DNA of 64,000 nt, from assembly GCF_016464705.1 (NCBI RefSeq), contig NZ_JAEHOB010000021.1, positions 1 to 64,000 of the forward strand, written 5' to 3'. The DNA comes from Qaidamihabitans albus. GTDB lineage: Bacteria > Actinomycetota > Actinomycetes > Mycobacteriales > Pseudonocardiaceae. Below the pieces are notes generated by a model. The model worked only from the letters and a program-made list of their open reading frames with translations, did no database searches and was not told where the DNA came from. Below, piece by piece: positions 52,890 to 61,925 of this stretch. The position numbers and the translations under genes were made by a program. Numbering within the stretch: the first letter of the stretch is position 1; every line of letters starts with the position of its first letter.

Positions 52890-53616
52890 CGCGGGCCCGG
52901 ATGCCGCGGAAGTGCTCGCTGACCGCCGCGCGGAGGGCGGGCTCGTCCCGCGCCCGCAACGCCTCCAGGATCGCGCGGTGCGAGCGGGCCGTCTCCACCG
53001 GCGTGTCGTCCGCCCTCGGGAGCTGGGCGTCGAGGGCGTTGAACACCTTCCAGAAGACCTGGAGCAGATCGAGCACGAGGGCGTTGCCCAGCGGCAGGTA
53101 CAGCGTCTCGTGGAACCGCCAGTCCTGCGCCGGCGCGTAGCGGCCCTGCTCGGCCGCGCCCTCCATCTCCGCCACGGCCTCCTCGAGCGTGCCGAAGTCC
53201 AGCCGGTCGTATGCCTCGAGCACGCGCCCGACCAGCCCGGTCTCCAGCACCTCGCGGACCTCGAGCAGGTGGCGGATGTCGGCGTAGTCGCCACGTACGG
53301 AGAGGGCGCTGCGGAACGCCAGCCCGCTCTCCAGCGCCGAGAGCGGGACCGAGCCGACGTAGGTTCCGTAGCCGTGCCGGATGTCGACGATGCCGACGGC
53401 CTCGAGAGCCTTCATCGCCTCCCGCAGCGGATGCCTGCTCACCTCGAGCTCCTGCATCAGCTCGGACTCCGTGGGCAGCGGCGAGCCAGGCGCCAGCCCG
53501 CGGTCGACGATCAGTCGCTTGATCGACTCCTGCAGTGCGCGCTGGTTGGCGCGGGCGCCGGTCGGCCGGCGGCTCGCCGAGGTCTCCACGAGCGCCGAGT
53601 CTAGAGGTTCAGGCAC
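52861..53616 (-). CDS. GntR family (FadR/FCD) regulator, probable sialic-acid operon repressor
   Basis: About 251 residues: an N-terminal winged helix (LQESIKRLIVDRG, then LPTESELMQELEVSRHPLRE) and a C-terminal FCD ligand domain (EVREVLETGLVGRV; DWRFHETLYLPLGN with a metal-binding His). NanR of E. coli belongs to the same subfamily. It is divergent from nanT and an operator-like palindrome lies between. The frame is open to 53676, but that ATG falls within the operator and upstream of a TAAAGT -10 candidate (53660-53665, minus strand), so I chose the GTG at 53616. Confidence 0.85.
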   Translation of the reverse strand: MPEPLDSALVETSASRRPTGARANQRALQESIKRLIVDRGLAPGSPLPTESELMQELEVSRHPLREAMKALEAVGIVDIRHGYGTYVGSVPLSALESGLAFRSALSVRGDYADIRHLLEVREVLETGLVGRVLEAYDRLDFGTLEEAVAEMEGAAEQGRYAPAQDWRFHETLYLPLGNALVLDLLQVFWKVFNALDAQLPRADDTPVETARSHRAILEALRARDEPALRAAVSEHFRGIRARVTAGAGTAG

Positions 53617-53672
53617 GGGGCCCCGGATCGAGCGCTTGCATCGCGCCGCCTTTCCGTCTACTTTACCGGGCG

Positions 53673-53693
53673 ACATAGGACATCCTATGTCCT
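53673..53693. promoter_or_regulatory. Operator-like interleaved palindromes for the GntR regulator
   Basis: Two overlapping inverted repeats: ACATAGG-ACAT-CCTATGT (53673-53690) and AGGACAT-CCT-ATGTCCT (centred near 53685). They lie just downstream of TACTTT (53659-53664), a possible -10 for nanT, and upstream of the regulator's own -10, so a bound dimer could repress both. GntR/FCD operators are typically of this size. Binding is inferred. Confidence 0.6.
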
Positions 53694-53714
53694 GACGTAA
53701 CGGAGGTCCAGGCC

Positions 53715-55169
53715 ATGGCAGCGCCGCCGCCCGGCATCCCCCGGTCGTTCCGCCAGCTCTCCCGGCCGCAGCGTAAGGCGTTCTTCGCCGCGTGGCTGGG
53801 CTACCTGCTCGACGGCTTCGACTTCATCCTGATCACCCTCGTCCTCACCGAGATCGCCGACGACTTCGACCTCAGCCTGACGAAGGCCGCGACGCTGGTC
53901 TCCGCCGCGTTCGTCTCGCGCTGGCTGGGCGGCCTGGTGCTCGGCGCGATCGGCGACCGATTCGGCCGGAAACCGGCGATGATCCTGGCGATCCTCGCCT
54001 TCTCCCTCGGCAGCGCGCTGTGCGGGTTCGCCTGGGGCTACTGGTCGCTGTTCGTCTTCAGGGCCATCGTCGGCATCGGCATGGCAGGCGAGTACGGCTC
54101 CAGCGCCACCTACGTGATGGAGTCCTGGCCGAAGTCCATGCGCAACCGCGCCACCGGGTTCCTGCTCTCCGCCTACCCGATCGGCACGGTGCTCGCCGCG
54201 CTCGCCTACGAGGTGATCGTGCCGCTGGGCGGCTGGCGCTGGCTCTTCTACGCCGGGATCGTCCCGATCGCGCTCACGCTGTACCTGCGCCGCGCGCTTC
54301 CGGAGGCCGCCGAATGGCAGGCCGAGGTCGGCGGGCGCACCGACGTGACGACGTCGTCCGTGTTGTTCTCGGCACGGCGCAGGCTGCCCAACGCCGCCCT
54401 CGCCGTCGTGCTCTCGGCCGCTCTGGGGTTCATCTTCACCAGGACGGCCGGCGGGGCGACGCCGCTGCTCATCGCGCTCGCCGTGGTCTGCCTGCTGGCC
54501 TTCGCCGTCCAGCTTGCCGGGCGGCTGTGGCCGGTGATGCTCGCGATTATGATCACGGTGTTCTGCGCGTTCCTGTACTCGTGGCCGATCCAGTCGCTGC
54601 TGCCGACCTACCTCAAGAGCGACCTCGGCTACGACACCGGGCAGGTGTCCACCGCGCTCACCTGGGCCGGTCTCGGCTACGCCGCCGGGTCCTGCCTCGC
54701 CGGTGTGCTCGGCGACAAACTCGGCACCCGGCGTACCTACGTCCTCGGGCTTTTCGTGTCGCTCGCGTTCGTGTTCCCGGTGTTCGCGCTGCCCGCGGGC
54801 GACGCGAACAATGTCGTGCTGCTCTGGGTCCTGCTCTTCGCGATGCAGTTCACCAGCCAGGGCATCTCCGGGCTGCTGCCGAAATACATCGGCGACCACT
54901 TCCCCACCCGGCTCCGCGCCGCGGGGCTCGGGTTCTCCTACAACGTCGGCGCGCTCGGCGGTGCGGTCGCACCGCTGGCCGGGGCGGCGATCGCGGAGGA
55001 GATCGGCAGCCTCGGCACCGCGCTCGCGATCCTGGCCGGCTCGCTCACCGTCGTCGTCGCACTGATCATCGGGTTCGGGGTGCCCGCACGGATCGGCCGT
55101 GCCCTGGGCAGCGACTCCGACGCACCCGCGTTCCTCACCGGAGAGGGGAAGATCACCAGTGGCCGCTGA
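53715..55169 (+). CDS. nanT: NanT-like sialic acid:proton symporter (MFS)
   Basis: 484 residues, with 12-14 predicted helices. The N-terminus (FFAAWLGYLLDGFDFILITL; SRWLGGLVLGAIGDRFGRK; GMAGEYGSSATYVMESWPKS) closely follows the E. coli NanT sequence as I remember it, as does FLYSWPIQSLLPTYLK. NanT imports N-acetylneuraminate. GGAGG precedes the ATG. The aldolase gene starts inside its 3' end. Other sugar-acid transporters of the family are possible substrates. Confidence 0.85.
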   Translation: MAAPPPGIPRSFRQLSRPQRKAFFAAWLGYLLDGFDFILITLVLTEIADDFDLSLTKAATLVSAAFVSRWLGGLVLGAIGDRFGRKPAMILAILAFSLGSALCGFAWGYWSLFVFRAIVGIGMAGEYGSSATYVMESWPKSMRNRATGFLLSAYPIGTVLAALAYEVIVPLGGWRWLFYAGIVPIALTLYLRRALPEAAEWQAEVGGRTDVTTSSVLFSARRRLPNAALAVVLSAALGFIFTRTAGGATPLLIALAVVCLLAFAVQLAGRLWPVMLAIMITVFCAFLYSWPIQSLLPTYLKSDLGYDTGQVSTALTWAGLGYAAGSCLAGVLGDKLGTRRTYVLGLFVSLAFVFPVFALPAGDANNVVLLWVLLFAMQFTSQGISGLLPKYIGDHFPTRLRAAGLGFSYNVGALGGAVAPLAGAAIAEEIGSLGTALAILAGSLTVVVALIIGFGVPARIGRALGSDSDAPAFLTGEGKITSGR

Positions 55170-56097
55170 GACCGGGCTCTCACCGCACGGCGTCGTCCCG
55201 CCGCTCACCACCCCGCTCGACGGCCGGGGGGAGGTGGACCGCCAGTCACTCGAACGGCTGGTGGCGTTCCAGCTCGACGCGGGCGTGGACGGCGTGTTCC
55301 TCGGCGGCTCGACCGGCGAGATCGCGCTGCTCGACACCGCGCAGCGGCGGGCCGTGACCGAGGTCGCGCTCGGCACGGTCGCCGGTGCCGTGCCGGTGCT
55401 CGCGGGCGCGGTCGACACCGGGACACGGCGGGTGATCGAGCACGCCAGGCAGGCGGCGGAGCTCGGCGTGGACGCGGTCGTCGTCACCGCGCCGTTCTAC
55501 GTCCAGCCACACCCGGAGGAGATAGTCGAGCACTTCCGGCACGTCCAGGCGGCCCTGGACGTGCCGGTGGTCGCCTACGACATCCCGAGCGCGGTCGGGG
55601 CCCGGCTGACGCCGGACGTCGTCGCCGAGCTGGCGGAGGCGAACCTCGCCGTCGCGCTGAAGGACTCGAGTGGCGATCTGGCGGCCTTCCGCGAGGTGCT
55701 GCGCCGCACGGGCGCGGGTTTCCCCGTCCTGAGCGGTTCGGAACTGCTCGCCGACACCGCCGTCGAGCTCGGGGCGGCCGGGCTCGTGCCAGGACTGGCC
55801 AATGTGGACCCGCATGGCTACGTGCGGCTGTACCGGGCGGCGCGCGACGGCGACGTGCGGGCCGCCAGGGCGGAGCAGGAACGGCTCGCGCGGCTGTTCG
55901 GCATCACCGCGATCGCCGACCGCGGCCGGATCGGGTTCACCGCGGGCGCGCTCGGCGCGTTCAAGGCGGCGCTGGCGCTGCGCGGCATCATCGACTGCCC
56001 GGCGACGAACCCGCCGCTGCTGCCGCTCGACGAGGCCGAGACCCGGGCCGTGGCCCGCATCCTGGACGAGCTGGGCCTCGGCCTCGTCAGCGCGTAA
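55159..56097 (+). CDS. nanA: DapA-superfamily aldolase, probable N-acetylneuraminate lyase
   Basis: 312-residue TIM-barrel class I aldolase. GGSTGE (residues 49-54) is the N-acetylneuraminate lyase form of the motif (DapA usually has GTTGE); Tyr140 in AYDIPS and the Schiff-base Lys168 in ALKDSSGD are present. It overlaps nanT by 11 nt, which supports cleavage of imported sialic acid to N-acetylmannosamine and pyruvate. nanK and nanE are not in the window. KDG aldolase or dihydrodipicolinate synthase are alternatives. Confidence 0.78.
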   Translation: MAAETGLSPHGVVPPLTTPLDGRGEVDRQSLERLVAFQLDAGVDGVFLGGSTGEIALLDTAQRRAVTEVALGTVAGAVPVLAGAVDTGTRRVIEHARQAAELGVDAVVVTAPFYVQPHPEEIVEHFRHVQAALDVPVVAYDIPSAVGARLTPDVVAELAEANLAVALKDSSGDLAAFREVLRRTGAGFPVLSGSELLADTAVELGAAGLVPGLANVDPHGYVRLYRAARDGDVRAARAEQERLARLFGITAIADRGRIGFTAGALGAFKAALALRGIIDCPATNPPLLPLDEAETRAVARILDELGLGLVSA

Positions 56098-56102
56098 CAG
56101 CG

Positions 56103-56146
56103 TCGTGAGTGGCTACCGGCGTTCTAACTCGTGTGCGCACTCACGA
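56103..56146. repeat. Palindromic repeat family R, copy 5
   Basis: Located between the convergent aldolase and peptidase genes; arms TCGTGAGTG / CACTCACGA and core GTTCTAACTCG. The right arm supplies the stop codon of the peptidase gene. It is the near-exact reverse complement of copy 2. Confidence 0.85.
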
Positions 56147-57742
56147 GGTGGGGGCGGGGGCGTCGAACGGGCCGCGGTCCGGCTCGCACACGGTGCCCTC
56201 GGGCGGGAGGTCGCCCTCGACGAAGTAGGCGTCGAGGGCGGCGTCGATGCAGGCACTCTCCCCGCGCGCGCCGTGGCCGAAGGAGTCGAGGGTGAGCAGC
56301 CGCGCGTCACCGAGCAACCGCGACGTGCGCACGGCGTCCTCGTACGGTGTCGCGGGGTCGCCCTGGCCGTTGCCGATGACCAGCACCGGGTTCGGCGTCC
56401 GCCGGTTCCACGGGCCCGTGTAGCGATCGCGGTCGGCACCGGGCCACGTCGCACACGGCAGCGAGAGCCACGTCCACTGTGAGCCAAAACCGCGCGCCTT
56501 CCGATCGGCCTTGCGGGCGAAGTGGCCCCAGGCCCACGGGTTGCCCGGATTGTCGCTGTCGGCGCAGAAGACGCCGATGCCCTGCTCCGGCCCGACGTAG
56601 ACATCCTGCTGGAAGCCCGGTGACGGCGCGGCGGGTGGCAGCGCGGCGACCGGCGGGCTCTGCAGGCGCACGGCCGGGTCGGTCGCGTCGTCGACCGCCT
56701 GCAGGAACTCGGCCAGCACCGGCGAGGACTCGGCGCCGTAGAGGGCGCCGAGCGTGAAGCCGATGAACTGCTGGTAGGTGACCTCGGTCTCCCCTTCCCC
56801 GCCGGGCAGGGTGATCGTCGCGGGCTCCTTCCGGAGCCGGTCCAGCAGCGTGTCGAACTTGGCCGCCAGGTCCGCACCAGGCTCCCGGAACGCACAACTC
56901 ACCTCCGCCGCACAGGCGGCGAAGAACGCCTCCAGCGCGCGGCGGCTGCCCTCGAAGCTGCCGAGCCGGTAGGAGAACGGGTGGAAACGCTCGCCGGGCC
57001 GGTACCCGGTGGTCCACTCGACGGGATCGAGCACCGCGTCGATCACCAGCGAACCCACGCGCTCGGGGAAGATGTTGGCATAGACGCTGCCGAGGTGACT
57101 GCCGTAGGAGATGCCGTAGTACGACGTCCGCTCCTCGCCGACTGCCTGGCGCAGCAGATCCATGTCGCGGGCGACGTTCGCCGTGGACATGTGATCGAGC
57201 AGCGGGCCCGCGTTCCGGGCGCACAGCGCACTGGCCCTGGCGGTGTCCCGGATGCGCTGCCGCTGCTCGGCGAGGGTGACCGGGAACGGACCGCCGAGCA
57301 ACTCGGCCTGCTCCGAGGACTCGAAACAGCGCAGCGGCGTGCTGGCCGCGACACCGCGCGGATCGAAGCCGACGATGTCGAACCTCTCGTGCAACCCCGG
57401 GGTGAGCTCGGGCGGGATGCGGCCGGAACCGCCCGGGCCACCCGGGTTGTAGAAGATCGTGCCGAGCTTGTTCGCCTGATCCGCCGCGGGCAGCCGGCCC
57501 ACCGCGAGCGTGATGGCCGGTCCGCGCGGGCTGCGGTAGGACAGTGGTACCTCGGCCTCGGCACACTCGTATCGTTCCGGCGTGCCCGCCGGGCACGGCC
57601 CCCATTGCAGTTCCGGCACCGGCGCACCGTTGGTGCCGAGCACTCCGGACGCGCCCGCCTGCCCGTTCGTGAGCAAACCCGCCGCGAGCACCGCCGCCCC
57701 GAGTACCGCGATGCCACGCCTGCCGCCGCGAAAACGATTCAC
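56141..57742 (-). CDS. Secreted TAP-like alpha/beta hydrolase (tripeptidyl aminopeptidase family)
   Basis: About 533 residues. A signal peptide (RRGIAVLGAAVLAAGLLTNG) is followed by an alpha/beta hydrolase with an oxyanion region FYNPGGPGGSG, the nucleophile in YGISYGSHLG, a likely Asp in GNGQGDPATPYEDA and His in LDSFGHGA, all typical of Streptomyces SlpD/Tap peptidases, which release N-terminal peptides outside the cell. I chose the GTG at 57742 to begin the signal peptide; the frame is open to 57820. The C-terminal Pro-Thr-Ser-stop enters repeat copy 5. Confidence 0.88.
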   Translation of the reverse strand: MNRFRGGRRGIAVLGAAVLAAGLLTNGQAGASGVLGTNGAPVPELQWGPCPAGTPERYECAEAEVPLSYRSPRGPAITLAVGRLPAADQANKLGTIFYNPGGPGGSGRIPPELTPGLHERFDIVGFDPRGVAASTPLRCFESSEQAELLGGPFPVTLAEQRQRIRDTARASALCARNAGPLLDHMSTANVARDMDLLRQAVGEERTSYYGISYGSHLGSVYANIFPERVGSLVIDAVLDPVEWTTGYRPGERFHPFSYRLGSFEGSRRALEAFFAACAAEVSCAFREPGADLAAKFDTLLDRLRKEPATITLPGGEGETEVTYQQFIGFTLGALYGAESSPVLAEFLQAVDDATDPAVRLQSPPVAALPPAAPSPGFQQDVYVGPEQGIGVFCADSDNPGNPWAWGHFARKADRKARGFGSQWTWLSLPCATWPGADRDRYTGPWNRRTPNPVLVIGNGQGDPATPYEDAVRTSRLLGDARLLTLDSFGHGARGESACIDAALDAYFVEGDLPPEGTVCEPDRGPFDAPAPTS

Positions 57743-57808
57743 TCGCCTCAGCCCCCAGGTGAGATCCGTCTGCCAACAGGTCTCGACCATAGCGGTGACG
57801 GGCGGCGC

Positions 57809-57843
57809 GGTGAAGGCCACCAGCGGCGCTGGTGGCCTTCACC
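57809..57843. repeat. Perfect hairpin (GTGAAGGCCACC type)
   Basis: A 16-bp perfect inverted repeat, GGTGAAGGCCACCAGC at 57809-57824 with its complement at 57828-57843, and a 3-nt loop. It lies between ndk and the peptidase gene and ends 4 bp before palindromic repeat copy 6. Similar GTGAAGGCCACC...GGTGGCCTTCAC hairpins are, as I recall, common between Amycolatopsis genes. Confidence 0.75.
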
Positions 57844-57847
57844 GGTG

Positions 57848-57888
57848 GTGAGTGAGGAACCGAGTTCTCACTCGCGTGCGCACTCACG
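57848..57888. repeat. Palindromic repeat family R, copy 6
   Basis: Arms GTGAGTG / CACTCAC with core CGAGTTCTCACTCG. It lies downstream of ndk and upstream of the peptidase gene, the only copy not between convergent genes. After the right arm, GAGGTGACCAGGCA is shared with copy 4. Confidence 0.82.
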
Positions 57889-57938
57889 AGAGGTGACCAG
57901 GCACGACGCCGCGCCTGCCTGGGATCAAGGACGGGCGA

Positions 57939-58349
57939 TCAGAGCTCGGGGAACCAGAGCTTCAGCTCGCGCTCGGCCGACTCGGCCGAGTCGGAGCCGT
58001 GCACCAGGTTGAACTGCGTCTCCAGCGCGAAGTCACCGCGCAGCGAGCCCGGCGTGGCCTTCTCCACCGGGTCGGTGCCGCCGGCGATCTGGCGGAAGGC
58101 CGGGACCGCACGCGGACCCTCGACGACCATCGCCACGACCGGACCCGACGTGATGAACTCCAGCAGCTCGCCGAAGAACGGCTTCTCCTTGTGCTCGGCG
58201 TAGTGCTCCTCGGCCACCGAGCGCTCGACGTGGCGCAGGTCCATCGCGACGAGGCCGAGCCCCTTGCGCTCGATGCGCGAGATGACCTCACCGACGAGGC
58301 CACGCCTGACGCCATCGGGCTTGATCAGAACCAGCGTGCGCTCACTCAC
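57939..58349 (-). CDS. ndk: Nucleoside diphosphate kinase
   Basis: 136 residues, the normal family length. [10 protein letters not shown] at the start; the catalytic His117 lies in NLVHGSDS. It transfers the terminal phosphate from ATP to other NDPs through a phosphohistidine. The GTG at 58349 with GGAG upstream gives the standard protein; an ATG at 58367 lies in that ribosome-binding region. In M. tuberculosis ndk is next to rne; here about 12 kb separates them. Confidence 0.97.
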   Translation of the reverse strand: MSERTLVLIKPDGVRRGLVGEVISRIERKGLGLVAMDLRHVERSVAEEHYAEHKEKPFFGELLEFITSGPVVAMVVEGPRAVPAFRQIAGGTDPVEKATPGSLRGDFALETQFNLVHGSDSAESAERELKLWFPEL

Positions 58350-58403
58350 GGGGTGTTTCTCCTTCATTGACTGCGATCGATGCCGCGCACTCTAACCGCC
58401 GGG

Positions 58404-59951
58404 TCACCGGTGCCGTGGCCGCAGGGTGGTCGCCCACAGCGACGCACCAGTGCCGTCCCGCAGGTCCACGGTGAGCTCGCCGCTCGCGCCATCGACGTTG
58501 AGCTCGCCGAAGTGCTGATAGCCGTCCATCGGCGAGGTGTTCGCGGCGGGCGGGGCATGCGTGAACTCCACCCTGGGGCCGAACGTCGGGTCGAGGGCGT
58601 TCGGCCCGAACGCGCCCGCGTTGAGCGGCCCGGACACGAACTCCCAGAACGGGTCGAAGTCGGCGATCGCGGCCCGCTCGGGCGAGTAGTGGTGCGCCGC
58701 CGTGTAGTGCACGTCCGCGGTCAGCCACACCACGTTGCGCACTCGCCGACGCGCGAGCTCCCGCAGCACCCACACCAGCTCGCTCTCCCGGCCGCCGGGC
58801 GCTCCGGGCAGGCCGTTGGCCACGCCCTCGATGTGCTGCCCGTCCGGCACGACGAGCCCGACCGGCAGGTCGGCCTGGATGATCTTCCAGGTCGCCGTGC
58901 TGCGGGCGAGCTCCCGCACCAGCCAGCTCGCCTGGCGCCGGCCGAGCACGGAGCCGTGACCGGTGCGGTCGGCGTCGTTGGCGTCCTTGTAGCTGCGCAT
59001 GTCGAGCACGAAAACCTCGACGTGCCTGCCGTAGCCGAAACTCCGGTAGACGCGGCCGTCCACCGCGGCCCGTGTGTCGACCGGGTGCCATTCGTGGAAC
59101 GCCCGCAACGCCCGTGCGGCGAGCACGTCGACGCGCTTCTCCGTGTACTGCGGCAGGTCGAGGATCTCGCCCGGATACCAGTTGTTCACGACCTCGTGGT
59201 CGTCCCACTGCACGTAGCTCGGCACGGCGGCCGCGAAGGCGCGCACGTTCTCGTCGAGCAGGTTGTAGGCGAACTGCCCGCGGTAATCGTCGAGGGTCTC
59301 GGCGACCTTCGCCTTCTCCGGGGTGACGAGGTTGCGCCACGTGCGGCCGTCCGGCAGCTCCACGGTCTCGCGCAGCGGCCCGTCCGCGTACACGGTGTCA
59401 CCGTTATGCAGGAACAGGTCCGGCGCGCGTCCGGCCATCGCGGCGTACGCCGTCATCCCGCCGATCTCGGGGTTGATCCCCCAGCCCTGGCCAGCCACGT
59501 CGCCGGACCACACCAGCCGGACGTCCTGCCTGCCCACCGGCGCCGTGCGCAACCGGCCGGTCAGCGGCGCGCTCGCGCTACGCCCGTCGAGCGCCTCGGC
59601 CGTCACCCGGTAGTGCAGCTCGGTGCCCGGCGGCAGCGCGGGGACGCGCAGCTTCCCGGTGCCGCCGGTGTCCGGGGTGAGGAACGGGCCACGCAGGCGG
59701 CGCGCACGCCGGAACGAGGGATCGCGGGAGACCTCCACGATCATCCGCGACGGCTTGTCCGCGCGCGTCCACACGATCGCCGAGCGCGCTCCGACGTCGC
59801 CGGACTGCACCCCGTGCGTCAGCGTCGGCCTGCCGGTGCGGAGCAGCGCGGCGGCCTGCCCGGCGCCGAGCACGCCCGAGGCGAGCACTCCGGTGCCGAG
59901 CAGGCCCACTCTGAGCGCGGATCGGCGGGGAATCCCAGTCTGTTCGGTCAT
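58404..59951 (-). CDS. phoD: PhoD-type alkaline phosphatase/phosphodiesterase, Tat-exported
   Basis: 515 residues. The N-terminus has a twin-arginine-like PRRSALRVG followed by a hydrophobic stretch, then a fibronectin-like domain and the metallophosphatase core: HNGDTVYAD, WDDHEVVNNW and WLTADVHYTAAHHY. PhoD enzymes use Ca and Fe, release phosphate from mono- and diesters outside the cell and are usually induced by phosphate starvation. No PHO box was found by eye. Confidence 0.9.
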   Translation of the reverse strand: MTEQTGIPRRSALRVGLLGTGVLASGVLGAGQAAALLRTGRPTLTHGVQSGDVGARSAIVWTRADKPSRMIVEVSRDPSFRRARRLRGPFLTPDTGGTGKLRVPALPPGTELHYRVTAEALDGRSASAPLTGRLRTAPVGRQDVRLVWSGDVAGQGWGINPEIGGMTAYAAMAGRAPDLFLHNGDTVYADGPLRETVELPDGRTWRNLVTPEKAKVAETLDDYRGQFAYNLLDENVRAFAAAVPSYVQWDDHEVVNNWYPGEILDLPQYTEKRVDVLAARALRAFHEWHPVDTRAAVDGRVYRSFGYGRHVEVFVLDMRSYKDANDADRTGHGSVLGRRQASWLVRELARSTATWKIIQADLPVGLVVPDGQHIEGVANGLPGAPGGRESELVWVLRELARRRVRNVVWLTADVHYTAAHHYSPERAAIADFDPFWEFVSGPLNAGAFGPNALDPTFGPRVEFTHAPPAANTSPMDGYQHFGELNVDGASGELTVDLRDGTGASLWATTLRPRHR

Positions 59952-60012
59952 GCGCCACTTGTATCCGGCCGCGGCGGCGAACCGGCGAACGCGGACTTGC
60001 GCGGCGGTGAAG

Positions 60013-60426
60013 TTACGGAGTGCCCTGCTGCTGGCCCGGCAGCCTGCCCTCGGCCATCCGGATGGCGACCTGCCTGCGCAGCCACATCAGCCACAGCCAG
60101 ACCGCCAGGAACACCACGCCGATCACCGCCACGGCAGGCAGCGCCACCACGAAGGCGAGCAGGCCCGCGTGCAGGCCGAGCACCAGCCAGATCGTCCACG
60201 GCCTGCGCAGCAGCCCGCAGCACAGCACGAACGCGACGGCGATCCCGATCAGCGTCCAGCCCTGTGCGCTGGTGATACCGCTGCCCAGCTGCGCCACCAC
60301 CGGCAGCGCGAGGGCGACCACGATGGCCTCGATCACCAGCGTGCCTGCCTGCACCCCGCGGAAGGACTTCATCGGGTCCTTCGCCGGGCCGGGCGGGGCC
60401 CCGGCCGGTTCCGGGTGCTCGCTCAT
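60013..60426 (-). CDS. DUF4233 membrane protein
   Basis: 137 residues with four hydrophobic helices (TLVIEAIVVALALPVVAQL is the first) and a short basic C-terminus. This is the actinobacterial DUF4233 family, always next to folC and ndk as in M. tuberculosis Rv2446c. The ATG overlaps the folC stop by 4 nt. Function unknown. Confidence 0.9.
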   Translation of the reverse strand: MSEHPEPAGAPPGPAKDPMKSFRGVQAGTLVIEAIVVALALPVVAQLGSGITSAQGWTLIGIAVAFVLCCGLLRRPWTIWLVLGLHAGLLAFVVALPAVAVIGVVFLAVWLWLMWLRRQVAIRMAEGRLPGQQQGTP

Positions 60427-61925
60427 GCCGGCTCCTTGCCGAGCAGGGTGCGCGCATCCCCGGCGGTGACCACGGAACCGGTCACGAGCACGCCGCCACC
60501 GGCGAGCGGCTCCTCCGGGTCGTCGGTCCGTTCGACGAGGCCGACCGCCGTCTCGATCGCCGCGTCGAGGGACGGCTCGGCCGAGACCCGCTCCTCCCCG
60601 AAGACCGACCTGGCCAGGTCGGCGAGCTCGGCCACCGGCATCGCGCGCTCGGAGCTGTTGCGGGTGACGACGATCTCCGACACGACCGGTTCGAGCGCCT
60701 CGAGAATTCCCCTGGCGTCCTTCTCCCCCAGCACGCCGACCACGGCCGCGAGCCTGCGGAAGGCGAACTCCTCGGAGATCGTCGCGGCGAGGGCGGCGGC
60801 ACCGTGCGGGTTGTGCGCGGCGTCCAGCAGCACCGTGGGCGCGGCCCGGACGGGTTCGAGCCTGCCCGGGGTCACCACATCGGCGAACGCCTCGCGAACC
60901 GCCTCGATGACGAGCTGCTTGTCCTTGCCCGCGCCGAAGAACGCCTCGACGGTGGCCAGCGCGAGCGCGGCGTTCGCGGCCTGGTGGGCGCCGTGCAGCG
61001 GCAGGAAGACCTCGTCGTAGACGCCACCGAGCCCCTGCAGGCGCAGCATCTGGCCGCCGACCGCGATCTCCCGGTCGAGCACGGCGAACTCGCTGCCTGC
61101 CCGCGCCACCGTCGCGTCCACCTCCACGGCGCGTTCGAGCAGCACACGCTCGGCGTCGGGCTCCTGCTCGGCCAGCACCGCCACGCTGCCCGGCTTGATG
61201 ATCCCGGCCTTCTCCGCGGCGATACCGGCGCGGTCACCGCCGAGGTACTCGACGTGGTCGATCCCGATCGGGGTGATCGCGGCGACCTGCGCGTCGGCGA
61301 CGTTGGTGGCGTCCCAGGTGCCGCCGAGCCCGGTCTCCACCACGGCCACCTCCACCGGTGCGTCGGCGAACGCGGCGAAGGCCATGCCGGTGAGCACCTC
61401 GAACTTGCTCATCGCCGGGTCGCCGGGCCCGGCCGCTCCGTCCACCATGGACACGAACGGCGCGACGTCGCGGTAGGTGTCGACGTACTTCTCCGCCGAG
61501 ATGGGGCCGCCGTCGATGCTGATCCGCTCGGTGACGAGCTGCAGGTGCGGGCTCGTGTAGCGGCCGACCCGCAGGCCGAGCCGGGTCAGCAGGGAGTCGA
61601 CCATCCGCGCGGTGGAGCTCTTGCCGTTGGTGCCGGCGATGTGCACGACCGGATAGGTCTTCTGCGGGTCGCCGAGGAGGTTCAGCAGTGCGGAGATGCG
61701 CGTGAGCGTCGGCGCGATCTTGGTCTCCGGCCAGCGCTGGTTGAGCTCGGCCTCGACCACGCGCAGTTCGTAGCGAGCCCGCTCCTCGATCGCGGCCTCG
61801 TCGACCTGCTCGCCGGGCTCGTTCTCCGGGTCGTCCGGCAACGGGCCGGCGATGAAGTTCTCCCCGGTCGTGAGCTCCGGCGGGAACTCCTCGTCGTCGG
61901 ACGGCTCACCTTGCGGCACACGCAC
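60423..61925 (-). CDS. folC: Dihydrofolate synthase / folylpolyglutamate synthase
   Basis: About 500 residues. The Mur-ligase-like ATP site HIAGTNGKSSTARMVDSLL is near residues 94-112, GRYTSPHLQLVTERI follows, and LDAAHNPHGAAALA is the conserved C-terminal motif. It adds glutamates to dihydropteroate and folates. The N-terminal 45 residues are acidic and poorly conserved. GTG starts at 61925 and 61919 and a TTG at 61931 are all possible. The valS that precedes folC in mycobacteria is not seen here. Confidence 0.94.
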   Translation of the reverse strand: MRVPQGEPSDDEEFPPELTTGENFIAGPLPDDPENEPGEQVDEAAIEERARYELRVVEAELNQRWPETKIAPTLTRISALLNLLGDPQKTYPVVHIAGTNGKSSTARMVDSLLTRLGLRVGRYTSPHLQLVTERISIDGGPISAEKYVDTYRDVAPFVSMVDGAAGPGDPAMSKFEVLTGMAFAAFADAPVEVAVVETGLGGTWDATNVADAQVAAITPIGIDHVEYLGGDRAGIAAEKAGIIKPGSVAVLAEQEPDAERVLLERAVEVDATVARAGSEFAVLDREIAVGGQMLRLQGLGGVYDEVFLPLHGAHQAANAALALATVEAFFGAGKDKQLVIEAVREAFADVVTPGRLEPVRAAPTVLLDAAHNPHGAAALAATISEEFAFRRLAAVVGVLGEKDARGILEALEPVVSEIVVTRNSSERAMPVAELADLARSVFGEERVSAEPSLDAAIETAVGLVERTDDPEEPLAGGGVLVTGSVVTAGDARTLLGKEPA

